Part shown: positions 55,500 to 64,000 of the stretch, in pieces
Layout of the letters: every line of letters starts with the position of its first letter
Position numbering within the stretch: the stretch's first letter is position 1
From: Asterochloris sp. CNOR1
Taxonomy: Eukaryota > Chlorophyta > Trebouxiophyceae > Trebouxiales > Trebouxiaceae
Reading direction: 5' to 3'
Assembly (NCBI GenBank): GCA_963969365.1
Contig: OZ017750.1
Coordinates: 2,542,001-2,606,000 of the forward strand
DNA: 64,000 bases
Notes under the pieces: model-generated
Seen by the model: the letters and a program-made list of their open reading frames with translations, nothing else
Told to the model about the DNA's origin: nothing
Databases searched by the model: none
Program-made: the position numbers and the translations under genes

Positions 55500-58400
55500 A
55501 TGCATGGCGGGCTCAACCATGCTTATAACAAGGCTGATGCTTTGAATGACCTGCATACTTTGGACTGCACATTTATTTGTTTGACTGAGACCTGGACTGC
55601 GCCTGGGGATGCTGTGTATGACTTGCCAGGCTATGTCTGTCATGAAGTGCACCGCCCCCAGCACCTGCAGAACCGCAATGGCCCCAGGGGTGGCATTGCT
55701 GTGTACATGAAGCAATGCGTTGCTGACCATGTTAAATTTTGGAAAGCTGCAGATGACGGGACATACATTTGGCTGCACATTGAGCCGCATGGCGGTTGTA
55801 CAGAGCATATTGCCTTTGCCACTTGCTACATGCCTCCTTACTACGCTAACAAAACACTGGACACTTTCCGCAGATTGACTGCAGACATGGACAACTTTGC
55901 CAGCAGGGTGCCTGCCGGCAAGCAGCCGCACTACTGGGTGTGTGGGGACACCAATGCACACACTGGCACAGCACCAGACTTTATCAGACTCATTGGACAT
56001 GGTATCTCTTCTGAAGTGCAGGCCCTTGACCAGCTTCCAGCTGACCTGAAGACGCGCGCAAACCTCTGCACCCACAAGGTTGATGTCCGTGGCAAGCAAC
56101 AGCTGGACTTCTGCAAAGACAACGAGCTGCTCATTCTCAATGGCAGGGCACCTGGCGACCCATCTGGTAAGGTCACATTTGTGGGGAGGGGCGCAGGCAC
56201 CCTCATTGACTACCACATGGCCTCTGCGTGGCTGGCCAGCTGCTGCATGCAGCTGGCGGTGCTGGACATGGCCAGCGGGGCGTGCCGGGTGTGCTCAGAT
56301 CACCTGCCGGTTCAGGTCTGCTTCCAGCTGCCCACCACAGATGGGGAACCACCAGCAGCATCAGCACAGCAGCAGCCAGCTGCAGTCCCGCGCGTACCAG
56401 ACATCAGACTTGACCCAAGTCAAACAGAGGTCTGGCACCAGAACTTTGCAGCGGTTGCAGAGCGGTTGCGGTTACAAGTTGCGGTGACAGATCCAGAAGC
56501 AGGGGTCAGAGCCTTCACAGAGTGCATTTCAGAAGCGGCCGCAGACACCTTCCAGCTCAGACGACGGCAGCCTTTAAAAATTATGCAACGCCCACCCTGG
56601 TTTGATGAGGAGTGCCGGTATGCTTGGAGGGAATGGAAGGATGCTGAGCGCTCCCCCATTATTGTTCCTTTTGCTGCTTTGAAGCTTCGCAACATGTACA
56701 GGGCAGTGCGCCGCAGGAAGCAGCGACGGTTCATGCACCAAAGGATGGCTGACATCGATAAGCTTGCATCGAAAAACATGGCACATTTATACCGCGTGTT
56801 TGGCTGGCGCAGGCACTCAGCTTGCCCCAGGGCGCTGCACAGTCAGCATGCACACTGGCAAAGCAAGCTGGGTGGCCGCCCAGAGCCACGAGGAATCCCT
56901 GAGCTGTTGACAGAGGACTGTCCCGGTGGGCCTGTTCCATCTGCTGCTGCCTTGAATGCACCTATCACCACCCGTGAGGTTTATGACAGCTTGCAGAAAC
57001 TGAAGGGGGGCAAAGCAGCAGGGCTTGATGGCATGCCTGCAGAACTGCTCAAGAGTGGCCCCTTCTGCATGATGGAGTGCCTCGCGAGTCTCTTCACTGC
57101 AATCCTGCATGGAAGATATCCAGAGCAGCTGAGCACTGGCCTGATTACTGCAGTTCACAAAAAGGGAGACAAGGCAGACCTCAATAACTACCGCCCCATC
57201 ACAGTCATCCCGGTTCTGGCCAAGCTATTCGCCTCTGTGCTCACGCGCAGACTGGCAGACTGGACTGAGAGGAACAATCTCAGGGCGCCCACGCAAGCGG
57301 GCTTCCGGGCCAATCGCGGCACATCAGATCAACTGAGTATCTTGAATTACATAGTCAAGAAATGCCTGTCACAGGGGAAGAAATTGTACTGCTGCTTTGT
57401 GGATTTTGAGAAAGCGTTTGACACAGTGGACAGGGAAGTGCTTTGGGCTGTCCTGGCCAACATTGGAGTGCGGGGACAGTTCCTGAAGTGTCTGCAGAGC
57501 CTCTATGGTGTTGACTCTGCTGCAGTGAGAACTGCACAGGGCACCTCTGGGGCTTTCAGGTGCTTTCAGGGGGTACAGCAGGGGAGTCCCCTCAGCCCCC
57601 TGCTGTTCGGGCTGCTGCTTGACTGCTTGCACAAGGTCCTGAAAGCTGTGCCAGGCAATGGCGCCCCAAGCCTTGCCGATTACTGGTTCACAGCTGCGGG
57701 CCGCGAGTGGAAGATGCAAAAGCCTGTGCCGCTGCTGCTCTACGCAGACGACCTTGCCATACTAAGCACCAGAGCAGAGGGGCTACAGAACATGCTTGAT
57801 GCATTGCAGGTCTTTAGCAAGAAGAGGCGCCTCACAGTGAACCTGGAAAAGACTGAGGTGCTGGTCTTTGAGCTGCGGCACACCCCCTGCCGGGATTTCA
57901 CATACGGCGGGAGAGTGCTCACCCGCAAGGACAGCTTCAAATATCTGGGCCTGTGGTTCCATGCCACGCAACGGGACTTCCGCCTTGCTCTGGGGAGTCT
58001 TGCAGCTTCTGCATGCAAAGCCATGCATGCCATGCGCCGCAGATGCTTCCAGCTTGGCTATGTGCACCCCCAGCGCATGTGCAACTTGTTCAATGCATTG
58101 GTGCTGCCCATCCTCAGCTATGGCTGTGAGGTGTGGTTCTGGCACCATGATGCCAGCAGCACAGTCACCAAAGTGCTGGAAGGCGTCCACCTCCAGTTCT
58201 TACGTGGCCTGCTGGGAGTGAAACGCACCACGCACCACTTGATTGCCCTGGCTGAGTTTGGCAGATACCCGCTTGCTGTGCATTGGCAAAAACAAGTTGA
58301 CAAGTTCAGGCTGCGCATCTGCAATGTCACTCGCACTGCATCTGACAACCCACTGTTCTGGGCGATGTTTGACGGCACACCCAATGTGGAAAACCTTAGG

Positions 58401-58901
58401 CTCCTGCGTACCCCTGCTGGATTTGCTGCCTTGCAGGCCCGCGGGAGGCCTGCCAGCGCCCCCAGCACAGAGCGCCATGAGCGGCTCTTTGCGGAGAACT
58501 CAGACAGCACCGTGGCAAAGTACAAGCAGATGCGCGGCTTCAGCGCAGCGTACACCACGCAACCTTACATCCAGCAGATCAGAGGCTACAGACTGCGCAA
58601 ATCAATGGCCCATATCCGCTGCAGCAGCCACAGGCTGAGAGTTGAGACAGGCCGCTACACATCAGAAGCCAGACACGAGAGGACCTGCCGCCTCTGCACA
58701 TCAGCAACCGCCATAGAAGACGAGCAACACATCTTGCTGCACTGTCCCCAGCTCGATGACCTGCGCAACGCCCACAGCCACCTATTCAAGACGCCAGGAC
58801 AGACTTTGACAGACCTCTTTGATGACCATCCCCCAATTTTGCTTGCTAAGTATGTGCGTGCAGCGCTGCTTATGCATCAATCAGTGCTGCTTTTGCCATG
58901 A
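55500..58901 (+). CDS. LINE ORF2-like protein: endonuclease, reverse transcriptase, zinc knuckle
   Basis: Copies element RNA into DNA at a nicked target. From the N-terminus: APE endonuclease with FICLTETW, HYWVCGDTNAHTG and CSDHLPVQ (residues 30-270); RT with AVHKKGDKADLNNYRPI, GFRANRGTSDQL, CCFVDFEKAFDTVDRE (motif A), QGVQQGSPLSPLLF and LLYADDLAIL (YADD motif C) at about 545-760; a thumb/linker region; and a C-terminal CRLC...DEQHILLHC knuckle at about 1065. All RT catalytic Asp residues are present. The endonuclease motif W-N, with the conserved Asn, is encoded at 55494-55499, immediately before the first ATG, so either translation starts upstream at a non-ATG codon or the true start is lost. 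No introns, unlike all neighbours. Confidence 0.93.
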   Translation: MHGGLNHAYNKADALNDLHTLDCTFICLTETWTAPGDAVYDLPGYVCHEVHRPQHLQNRNGPRGGIAVYMKQCVADHVKFWKAADDGTYIWLHIEPHGGCTEHIAFATCYMPPYYANKTLDTFRRLTADMDNFASRVPAGKQPHYWVCGDTNAHTGTAPDFIRLIGHGISSEVQALDQLPADLKTRANLCTHKVDVRGKQQLDFCKDNELLILNGRAPGDPSGKVTFVGRGAGTLIDYHMASAWLASCCMQLAVLDMASGACRVCSDHLPVQVCFQLPTTDGEPPAASAQQQPAAVPRVPDIRLDPSQTEVWHQNFAAVAERLRLQVAVTDPEAGVRAFTECISEAAADTFQLRRRQPLKIMQRPPWFDEECRYAWREWKDAERSPIIVPFAALKLRNMYRAVRRRKQRRFMHQRMADIDKLASKNMAHLYRVFGWRRHSACPRALHSQHAHWQSKLGGRPEPRGIPELLTEDCPGGPVPSAAALNAPITTREVYDSLQKLKGGKAAGLDGMPAELLKSGPFCMMECLASLFTAILHGRYPEQLSTGLITAVHKKGDKADLNNYRPITVIPVLAKLFASVLTRRLADWTERNNLRAPTQAGFRANRGTSDQLSILNYIVKKCLSQGKKLYCCFVDFEKAFDTVDREVLWAVLANIGVRGQFLKCLQSLYGVDSAAVRTAQGTSGAFRCFQGVQQGSPLSPLLFGLLLDCLHKVLKAVPGNGAPSLADYWFTAAGREWKMQKPVPLLLYADDLAILSTRAEGLQNMLDALQVFSKKRRLTVNLEKTEVLVFELRHTPCRDFTYGGRVLTRKDSFKYLGLWFHATQRDFRLALGSLAASACKAMHAMRRRCFQLGYVHPQRMCNLFNALVLPILSYGCEVWFWHHDASSTVTKVLEGVHLQFLRGLLGVKRTTHHLIALAEFGRYPLAVHWQKQVDKFRLRICNVTRTASDNPLFWAMFDGTPNVENLRLLRTPAGFAALQARGRPASAPSTERHERLFAENSDSTVAKYKQMRGFSAAYTTQPYIQQIRGYRLRKSMAHIRCSSHRLRVETGRYTSEARHERTCRLCTSATAIEDEQHILLHCPQLDDLRNAHSHLFKTPGQTLTDLFDDHPPILLAKYVRAALLMHQSVLLLP

Positions 58902-59048
58902 TTACATGAATTGTCAGTCCCATGCCCGTTCATTGTGGCCCCCGGACTTTAAATCCATTTCTCTCTCTCGCAATCTCTGCGAGCGGCACTTTTGCTGCAC
59001 AGGTTAGTGTATGCTGCGCTCAATAGCGATAGAAGCATGAGCGTGAAA

Positions 59049-59076
59049 CAGGACTATCAGGGGGTCCCCTGTCCTG
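59049..59076 (+). other. Small hairpin after the LINE ORF
   Basis: CAGGAC, a short bulge, AGGGG and then CCCCTGTCCTG form a bulged stem of about 11 bp, 148 bp after the ORF stop. It may be part of a LINE 3' UTR recognised by the reverse transcriptase, but this is inference. Confidence 0.4.
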
Positions 59077-59080
59077 CTGG

Positions 59081-60204
59081 CTGCCTGTAGGCACGTTTGC
59101 TGATGATTAGCCCTCTGCAGGATCCTGACCATCTCTGCTGGCTGCTCCAACCCCACTGTCACTCTCAATAGGTCTCAGCTGACAATTTAGTACCTGGTCA
59201 CCTGCCATCTTTGCAAGGCCTGAATTTGCTGCACAGCCATTGCTGCACAGCTGCTTACCAACACACTGCTCTCCTGCCTGCGCCCTCTTCTGAGGCTTTT
59301 GGCTGTACTGCATGGGCTTCACCTTCCTTTGCCATCCCTGCAACAGCTACCTTTCAGTCTCCACCAATGGTGTCAAACGCAGCTGTCTGGCTCTACGCTC
59401 TAAACCCTGCGCCCAGGCTGCCAGAAGGCCCGAAAATGGGGATCTTCAGTACTCCTCCACTGTGGACTCACATTGCAGCCTGGGTGACATCTGCCAGCTA
59501 CGGGCTTCTGCTTGGTTAAAGCTGACATGCAGTTTACCTGATCAGGCTGGTGCACCCATGTCTCATGCGTGCAGGCAGGCTGCTGCCAGTCCACACGAAC
59601 TGAGCTGGGCGATGCTCTGCGTGAGACCTGACTCTCTACAAAAGGTGCTCCTTGGACTGCAGAATGTCTCTCCTTGCCTGTGGGACATGAGCAACCTTGC
59701 TGACTTGCCGTCTTGCTGCTGTACGTATCAAAGGGGACAACGGCCCAGCAAAGCAACACTGCCGGGCACGTTCAGCAGATGGGACCGCATTGGCAGCTGC
59801 CTTCACAGTCTTGCAGGAGGCACAAGGGCGCCTGTGGCATGGCGTGCGTCAGCATTCTCAGTGCCTGACCAGCAGGATTCACATATGTTACTGCTTGCTA
59901 CATACCCACTGTGGGTGCTTTTGATGCTGGCTTGCCTGCTGAGCGCCCTGGAAATGCTGGCACATGCACCATGGAGGGCTCAGTGCTTCCCTGCGACCAG
60001 CAGGCTCTTCTGCCACCTTCTTGGAGACTCCTCCAGCATATTGCTGCTGAAGTGAAGAACAAAAGAGTAGCTCAAAGGCTACTCTGCTCACCCTGACGGA
60101 GCTCCTCACCAGGAGCAGTCTGAAGATTAGGGTCAAATTTTTCATGTATAAAAACTGAAAGTACATACTGTGGCCAAAGCAAGTATCGGACCTGTTCAGA
60201 TGAG
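59081..60204. other. Intergenic region with an unassigned 247-codon ORF
   Basis: The stretch between the LINE and the FAB1-like gene holds a plus-strand frame at 59312-60055 without a stop. Its product is Cys/Ser/Leu-rich with one hydrophobic segment (LLLATYPLWVLLMLACLLSA), and I recognise no family. It may be LINE 3' UTR, an orphan gene, or a chance frame in GC-rich DNA. The last 150 bp should contain the FAB1 promoter. Confidence 0.3.
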
Positions 60205-63200
60205 ATGTCATCCAGCAGGGGACTGCTGGACAGATTGAAGGACCTTGTAAGGCACCCATCTGAGGTAAGCAGTGTGCAGGGTTGGCAGATATGCAGTGTC
60301 CTTGCATGTCCTTAGGGGGTGCAATGGTCTAATGTATGACTCTGATCGCATTGTCTGCAGGAGGACCGAAGTTTTTGGCTTGATGACATCAAGTGCAAGG
60401 CTTGCTATGAATGTGACACACCATTTCATCTCCTTCTGCGGCGGCATCACTGCAGGTGCGGTTCCGCATGCCATCTTCTTGTTTGTTCAGCAGCAGACAT
60501 TGGCCTTACTAGAAACGCATGCGAGAACGACATTGATATGCGGAAGTGCCTGCTGGAGGATGCCACCTCCACCGAGACAGCATGGACTGCAGCTCTGCAT
60601 AACCCCCTGTCATTCTGCAGGATGTGCGGAAGGATTTTTTGCTCTAACTGCTCCAGCAACTACATTTACCCGGATGGCTTCAGGGCCGACCAGGGCCCAG
60701 CCAGGGTCTGCAACTACTGTGAGTCTGATACTGGCTGACGCAGCCCTGTTGAGACTTGCCATGTCTGTGCGCCACAAGCTTTGTCACAACCTTTGTCACT
60801 GGACAGCCGTGAGCACAGCCTGCATGCTACTCATAGCTAGCCTTTGACCTGCCTGTGTACCCCTGCAGGTTACAGGTTTCACCGGCAGCAGCAGCAGGGG
60901 GCAACGCCGTCTTGCTCTCCAACCCCGGCTACCAGGGAGGGCAGGGAGCGGCTGGCCTCGCCCATGGCCCGTCCGAAGTCGGCTGGCGTCCCTGCTGAGC
61001 CCAGCGCTGCCGTCAAGATCCTGATGAGCAGGGCTGCCAGCCAGCAGCAGCTGGCCAAGGCGCCCTTGGAGGGGTGAGGGGCTCCTGCACCCAGCGCCTC
61101 TCGTGCCAGATGCTGCTAGGCAGGCCTGCTGCTTGGCAGCCATTGCTGTGCAGGACCTCTGTGTGCACAGGAGGCTTGCTGGAGGCAGCAACTGCTGCGC
61201 AGGTCGTTGTGGGGGCAGCCACGCTGTTTTGCAGGACCTTTGTGCATGTAGGGTCTGCAGGTCCCAGTGACTCCTAGAGTGGCCTGCGTGGAGCAGACTT
61301 CTTACAGCCAGACTCTGTCTGGGAGTGAGGGGCCTGCTGGTTCAGGGTTGCTTGGGACCCCTGGTGGTGGCAGGCACTGGCATTGCGCGGCTGTGACTTA
61401 AGCTGGCATGCTCCCTGTAGGCCTGCGTCGAGGATAGGCAGCTTCAGGCTGCTTGACAGGGCCAGGCAGGCTGGCCTGGCAGTCAGCAACAGCGCCAGGC
61501 ACTTTGACAGCAGGGTGAGTGAAAGACATCAGCATTGTCACGGCCGGTGGAAAGCAGCAGAGCTCCTCTGCCAGGGCCAGAGCATTTCCTATCATTGCAA
61601 GCCTGCTTGTCTCCCACTGCCAATGGACAGCAGCTGAGCCCTCTGCCAGGCCCAGGGCATCCCCAATCAGTGCATGCGGGCCTGTCCGTGTGGTGGGTGC
61701 CTGCTGACGTCATGGCGCAATGCTGAGGCAGCTGCCAATGTTGCAGCAGTCACGCAAGGCGGAGGGCAGCAGCGCTAAGGGCAAAGTGAAGAAGGATGGC
61801 GCTCTGGTCTGGGCAGTACCGCCTGAGCTTGAGAACTTCAATGTAGGCTGCTGCACCTTGTCATGCGATGCGGCTGGCAGTGCCCAGCAGCTGCAGCAGG
61901 CGCGCTTTGCATCTTGTGCGATCCCAAGCTGCATGTAGTGCATGTGCCCATGCAGCTCATAGCCTTGCAACAGGAGCCTGGGCTGCCATGGCTGGCAGTT
62001 GGCTCTGCCGTCGCCATGCCATGAGCAGGCTCAGCAAGCTTGGGCCAAACAGGCTTGTGGCTGCAGTTGCGTCAGTGAGGCTTGGTGCTTGAAGCTTCTG
62101 GCCCAGCTCATACTGGGTGACTTGGACGGACTGCAGGAGAGTGGGCAGGCAGTCGCTGGCAAAGGCCGCGAGACAATGGAGCAGCCTCCCCTCAACTTTG
62201 TGGTGGGAGCCCACCGCGAGGCCTTCGCAGCGGTGGCCAACAAGCACCTGGCTGCTGTCGTGGCGCAGCTGCTGGCAGCTGAGGGCATTCAGGACGTGGC
62301 AACTTGGTGCCCCCTGATCACTCAGATGGGGCAGCAGGCGGCGCAGGCGCTGTCGCCGTCTGCCATGGCAGCGCACGGTGTCAGCGATCCCCGCCACTAC
62401 ATCAAGGTGGGGGCCGGAGTCTGTCAAATTACCCAGGGGATGTTGCACCCCTGCTCGCCTGCACCAGCTCGACCAGGTGGAGGCATGGCTGCCATGTGAA
62501 ACAGAGTGCTGCTGCTATGGCTGTTTCACGCAGCTGCAGGCCAAGCTGCTGTGCAGCATGCGGAGGCCTTTCTTGGCGTGCCTTGTCGGCCCATGTGCCC
62601 ATCTGCTGCAACTTGAGGTATATGTCCAGCACGCGCTGAAGCAGCGTATGCTAGCCCTCACCATTACACGTGCTCCTGCCGCCTGGCTGACCAGGCCGCA
62701 GCTGCCCAGCTGAGCACCGCATGCTACCCATCTTCCTCACTCTGCTGCTGCCCAGCTGGCAGGTAGTGAAAGCCCACCTCTTCCCTTGCCAGGCTGCTGC
62801 CTTGTCCTGCAGGTGAAGAAGGTGCCAGGGGTAGCGCAGCCAGGAGACAGCTGCCTGGTGGATGGCCTGGTCTGCCGCCGCAAGCTGGCCCACAAGCGCA
62901 TGCCCAGCCGCGTGGTGCAGCCACGTATCATGATGCTGGCCAGCACCCTGGAGTACCACCGCACGCAGCACAAGCTTTCCAGCTTCGACACACTGCTGCA
63001 GCAGGTGAGCTTTGTGCCTGTCTCCAGACACCTGCTCTGCCAGCCGCATAAGCCTCAGCAGAGCACACATGCTGGTACGAGTTTTGAGGAGCATTGCTGA
63101 GGGGGACCTCTGCATAATGGGCAAGACTGGCACAAGCGATCGTCTAACCTGTAAAGTGTCACCTTGCAAGCGAGCTCCTCGTGCACAGGCAACAAGCAGC

Positions 63201-64000
63201 TTCCTGCACCAGACAGACAACACACTGGTGGCCGTCTGCAGTACGTCTTGACGCGTTTCACACGCAAGACGCCTTCCCGCGCCTGCAGGAACATGAGCAC
63301 CTGAGGTTGGCGGTGGAGCGCATCATGATCATGCAGCCAGACGTGCTGCTAGTGGAGAAGAGCGTGGCCCGTTTTGCGCAGGAGATGCTGCTGGGCAAGG
63401 GGGTGGCCCTCATTCTGAACGTGAAGCCCTCCTTGCTGGAGCGCTTGGCGCGCTGCACTGGGGCTCAGGTGCAGCCCTGTGCCCTATCTGCATGCCCGCA
63501 GGGTAATGCTTCTTGCTGGGGTGGATTGACTGTGCCTGTGGGTGTGTTCAAGAGGGGGATCTCTGTCTGCTGAAGCGCCTGGCTGGCTGCAGTGGATCAG
63601 GTTGCTGCTCAGGCTTTTGGCCATGTGCAAGACGCGCTGATGCTTGCCTGCTGCCTTGTGTGTGCACAGGCCTGCAGCACAGGAGAGCCAGCTGCCTGCC
63701 ACAGGCGGTGCTGTGCAGATTCCTTGAAAGCTAGGAGTCGCTGTGCAATGCTGACTGTCATTGTTGGAAGCATTACAGTTTCCTTATGTGCTGCAGGTGG
63801 CGTCCTCAGTTGAGAACCTGAATCACAATTGCATTGCGTTTTGTAAGGAGTTCCTGGTGGAAACGCTGCAGCCCAGTTTCCAGGTGTGCCTCTGCTTCCT
63901 GCATCATGGGGGAAGCATCATGCCTAAACTTGCTTGTCGTCCAGGAAGTGCTGGCGGGCGGCCCCCGCCTCACCAGTCACCTTTCTGCCTTACGTCAGCG
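60205..64000 (+). CDS. FAB1: FAB1/PIKfyve-type 1-phosphatidylinositol-3-phosphate 5-kinase (3' partial)
   Basis: Makes PI(3,5)P2 on endosomal and vacuolar membranes. Exons: 60205-60264, 60361-60455, 60621-60718, 60869-61073, 61421-61514, 61747-61842, 62095-62406, 62813-63004, 63289-63468, 63797-63883, 63945 to the window end. The FYVE finger, which binds PI3P, shows FWLDDIKCKACYEC, LRRHHCRMCGRIFCSNC and ARVCNYC with all eight ligands. After a Ser/Gln linker comes the TCP1/CCT-like domain: VKKVPGVAQPGDSCLVDGLV, KLAHKRMPSRVVQPRIM, LERLARCTGAQ with PDVLLVEKSVARFAQ. The kinase domain lies beyond the window. The acceptor at 62095 (GAAG) is weak, and a short exon between 61842 and 62095 may be missing. 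The start (MSSSRGLLDRLKDLVRHPSE) resembles plant FAB1 N-termini. Confidence 0.9.
61553..61690 (+). repeat. Diverged tandem repeat in a FAB1 intron
   Basis: Two units of about 75 bp start at 61553 and 61628, sharing CAGCAG, GAGC, CTCTGCCAGG, CCAG and GCATTTCC or GCATCCCC, and AAGCCTG or GGGCCTG. A second pair in the previous intron, TGCAGGACCTCTGTGTGCA at 61150 and TGCAGGACCTTTGTGCATG at 61231, shows the same habit. Confidence 0.6.

Larger units (their letters stand above)
55455..59080 (+). mobile_element. Non-LTR retrotransposon (LINE) with an intact endonuclease-RT ORF; ends approximate
   Basis: The element is defined by its 1133-codon ORF with APE-type endonuclease, reverse transcriptase and a C-terminal Cys/His knuckle. 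No LTRs are present. No poly(A) tail or target-site duplication was recognised, so the limits are estimates: the 5' edge at the frame opening after the TAG, the 3' edge after a hairpin at 59049-59076. No separate gag-like ORF1 is certain. An open frame at 55209-55454, ending at the TAG, could be the tail of an ORF1. The clade cannot be fixed by eye; L1-like families such as Zepp are known from trebouxiophytes. With no stop in 3.4 kb, the insertion looks young. Confidence 0.85.

Noticed and set aside
55482-56216. 244-codon minus-strand ORF over the LINE
   Set aside because: It is the antisense of the endonuclease coding region and has no recognisable domain.

Overview
The window is nuclear DNA of a green alga, most likely a trebouxiophyte-type chlorophyte. 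The genes are broken into short exons (mostly 60-450 bp). Introns are GC-rich and nearly all end in CTGCAG-like acceptors. The gene content is plant/algal: a LOV-type hybrid histidine kinase, COP9 and GID/CTLH subunits, plastid-type PurH, a plastid-type rubredoxin and a FAB1-type kinase. One TGTAA poly(A) signal of the green-algal type is visible. No prokaryotic operons, rRNA, tRNA or CRISPR arrays were seen. I rebuilt exons by matching GT/GC...AG borders and codon phase; every junction quoted keeps the frame unless I say otherwise.

Layout, left to right. 1-9749 (+): hybrid histidine kinase, 5' end outside the window. 10370-16438 (-): WDR26/Gid7-like WD40 protein. 17336-24822 (-): family X DNA polymerase with an N-terminal PNKP-type FHA domain and a BRCT domain. 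25029-27321 (+): mitochondrial HMG-CoA lyase. 27538-31401 (-): RBM22-like splicing factor. 31820-32305 (+): COA6-like cytochrome oxidase assembly factor. 32481-34190 (+): SNRNP27-like tri-snRNP protein. 34571-40692 (-): PAN3. 42300-44255 (+): COP9 signalosome subunit 7. 44592-45263 (-): NDUFS6-like complex I subunit. 45450-48887 (+): LEO1 of the PAF1 complex. 49993-50849 (+): membrane-anchored rubredoxin. 51088-55390 (-): PurH. About 55455-59080 (+): LINE retrotransposon with one long open frame. 60205 to the window end (+): FAB1/PIKfyve-type kinase, 3' end outside.

The genes are ordinary housekeeping functions with no shared pathway. Two encode spliceosome proteins (RBM22, SNRNP27), two mitochondrial respiratory-chain proteins (COA6, NDUFS6), two ubiquitin-system proteins (WDR26, CSN7) and two mRNA production/decay factors (LEO1, PAN3). 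Several pairs are divergent with about 190-420 bp between start codons.

The most notable observations are: (1) an apparent FHA-BRCT-PolX fusion; (2) introns in at least seven genes that carry decayed copies of the neighbouring exon edge, splice site included; (3) five apparent GC-AG introns among about 105; (4) a LINE ORF whose upstream border has a hairpin over an in-frame stop and which overlaps the proposed purH 5' exon; (5) an NDUFS6-like protein that has lost most of its zinc ligands; (6) a perfect 17-bp hairpin 12 nt after the LEO1 stop codon.
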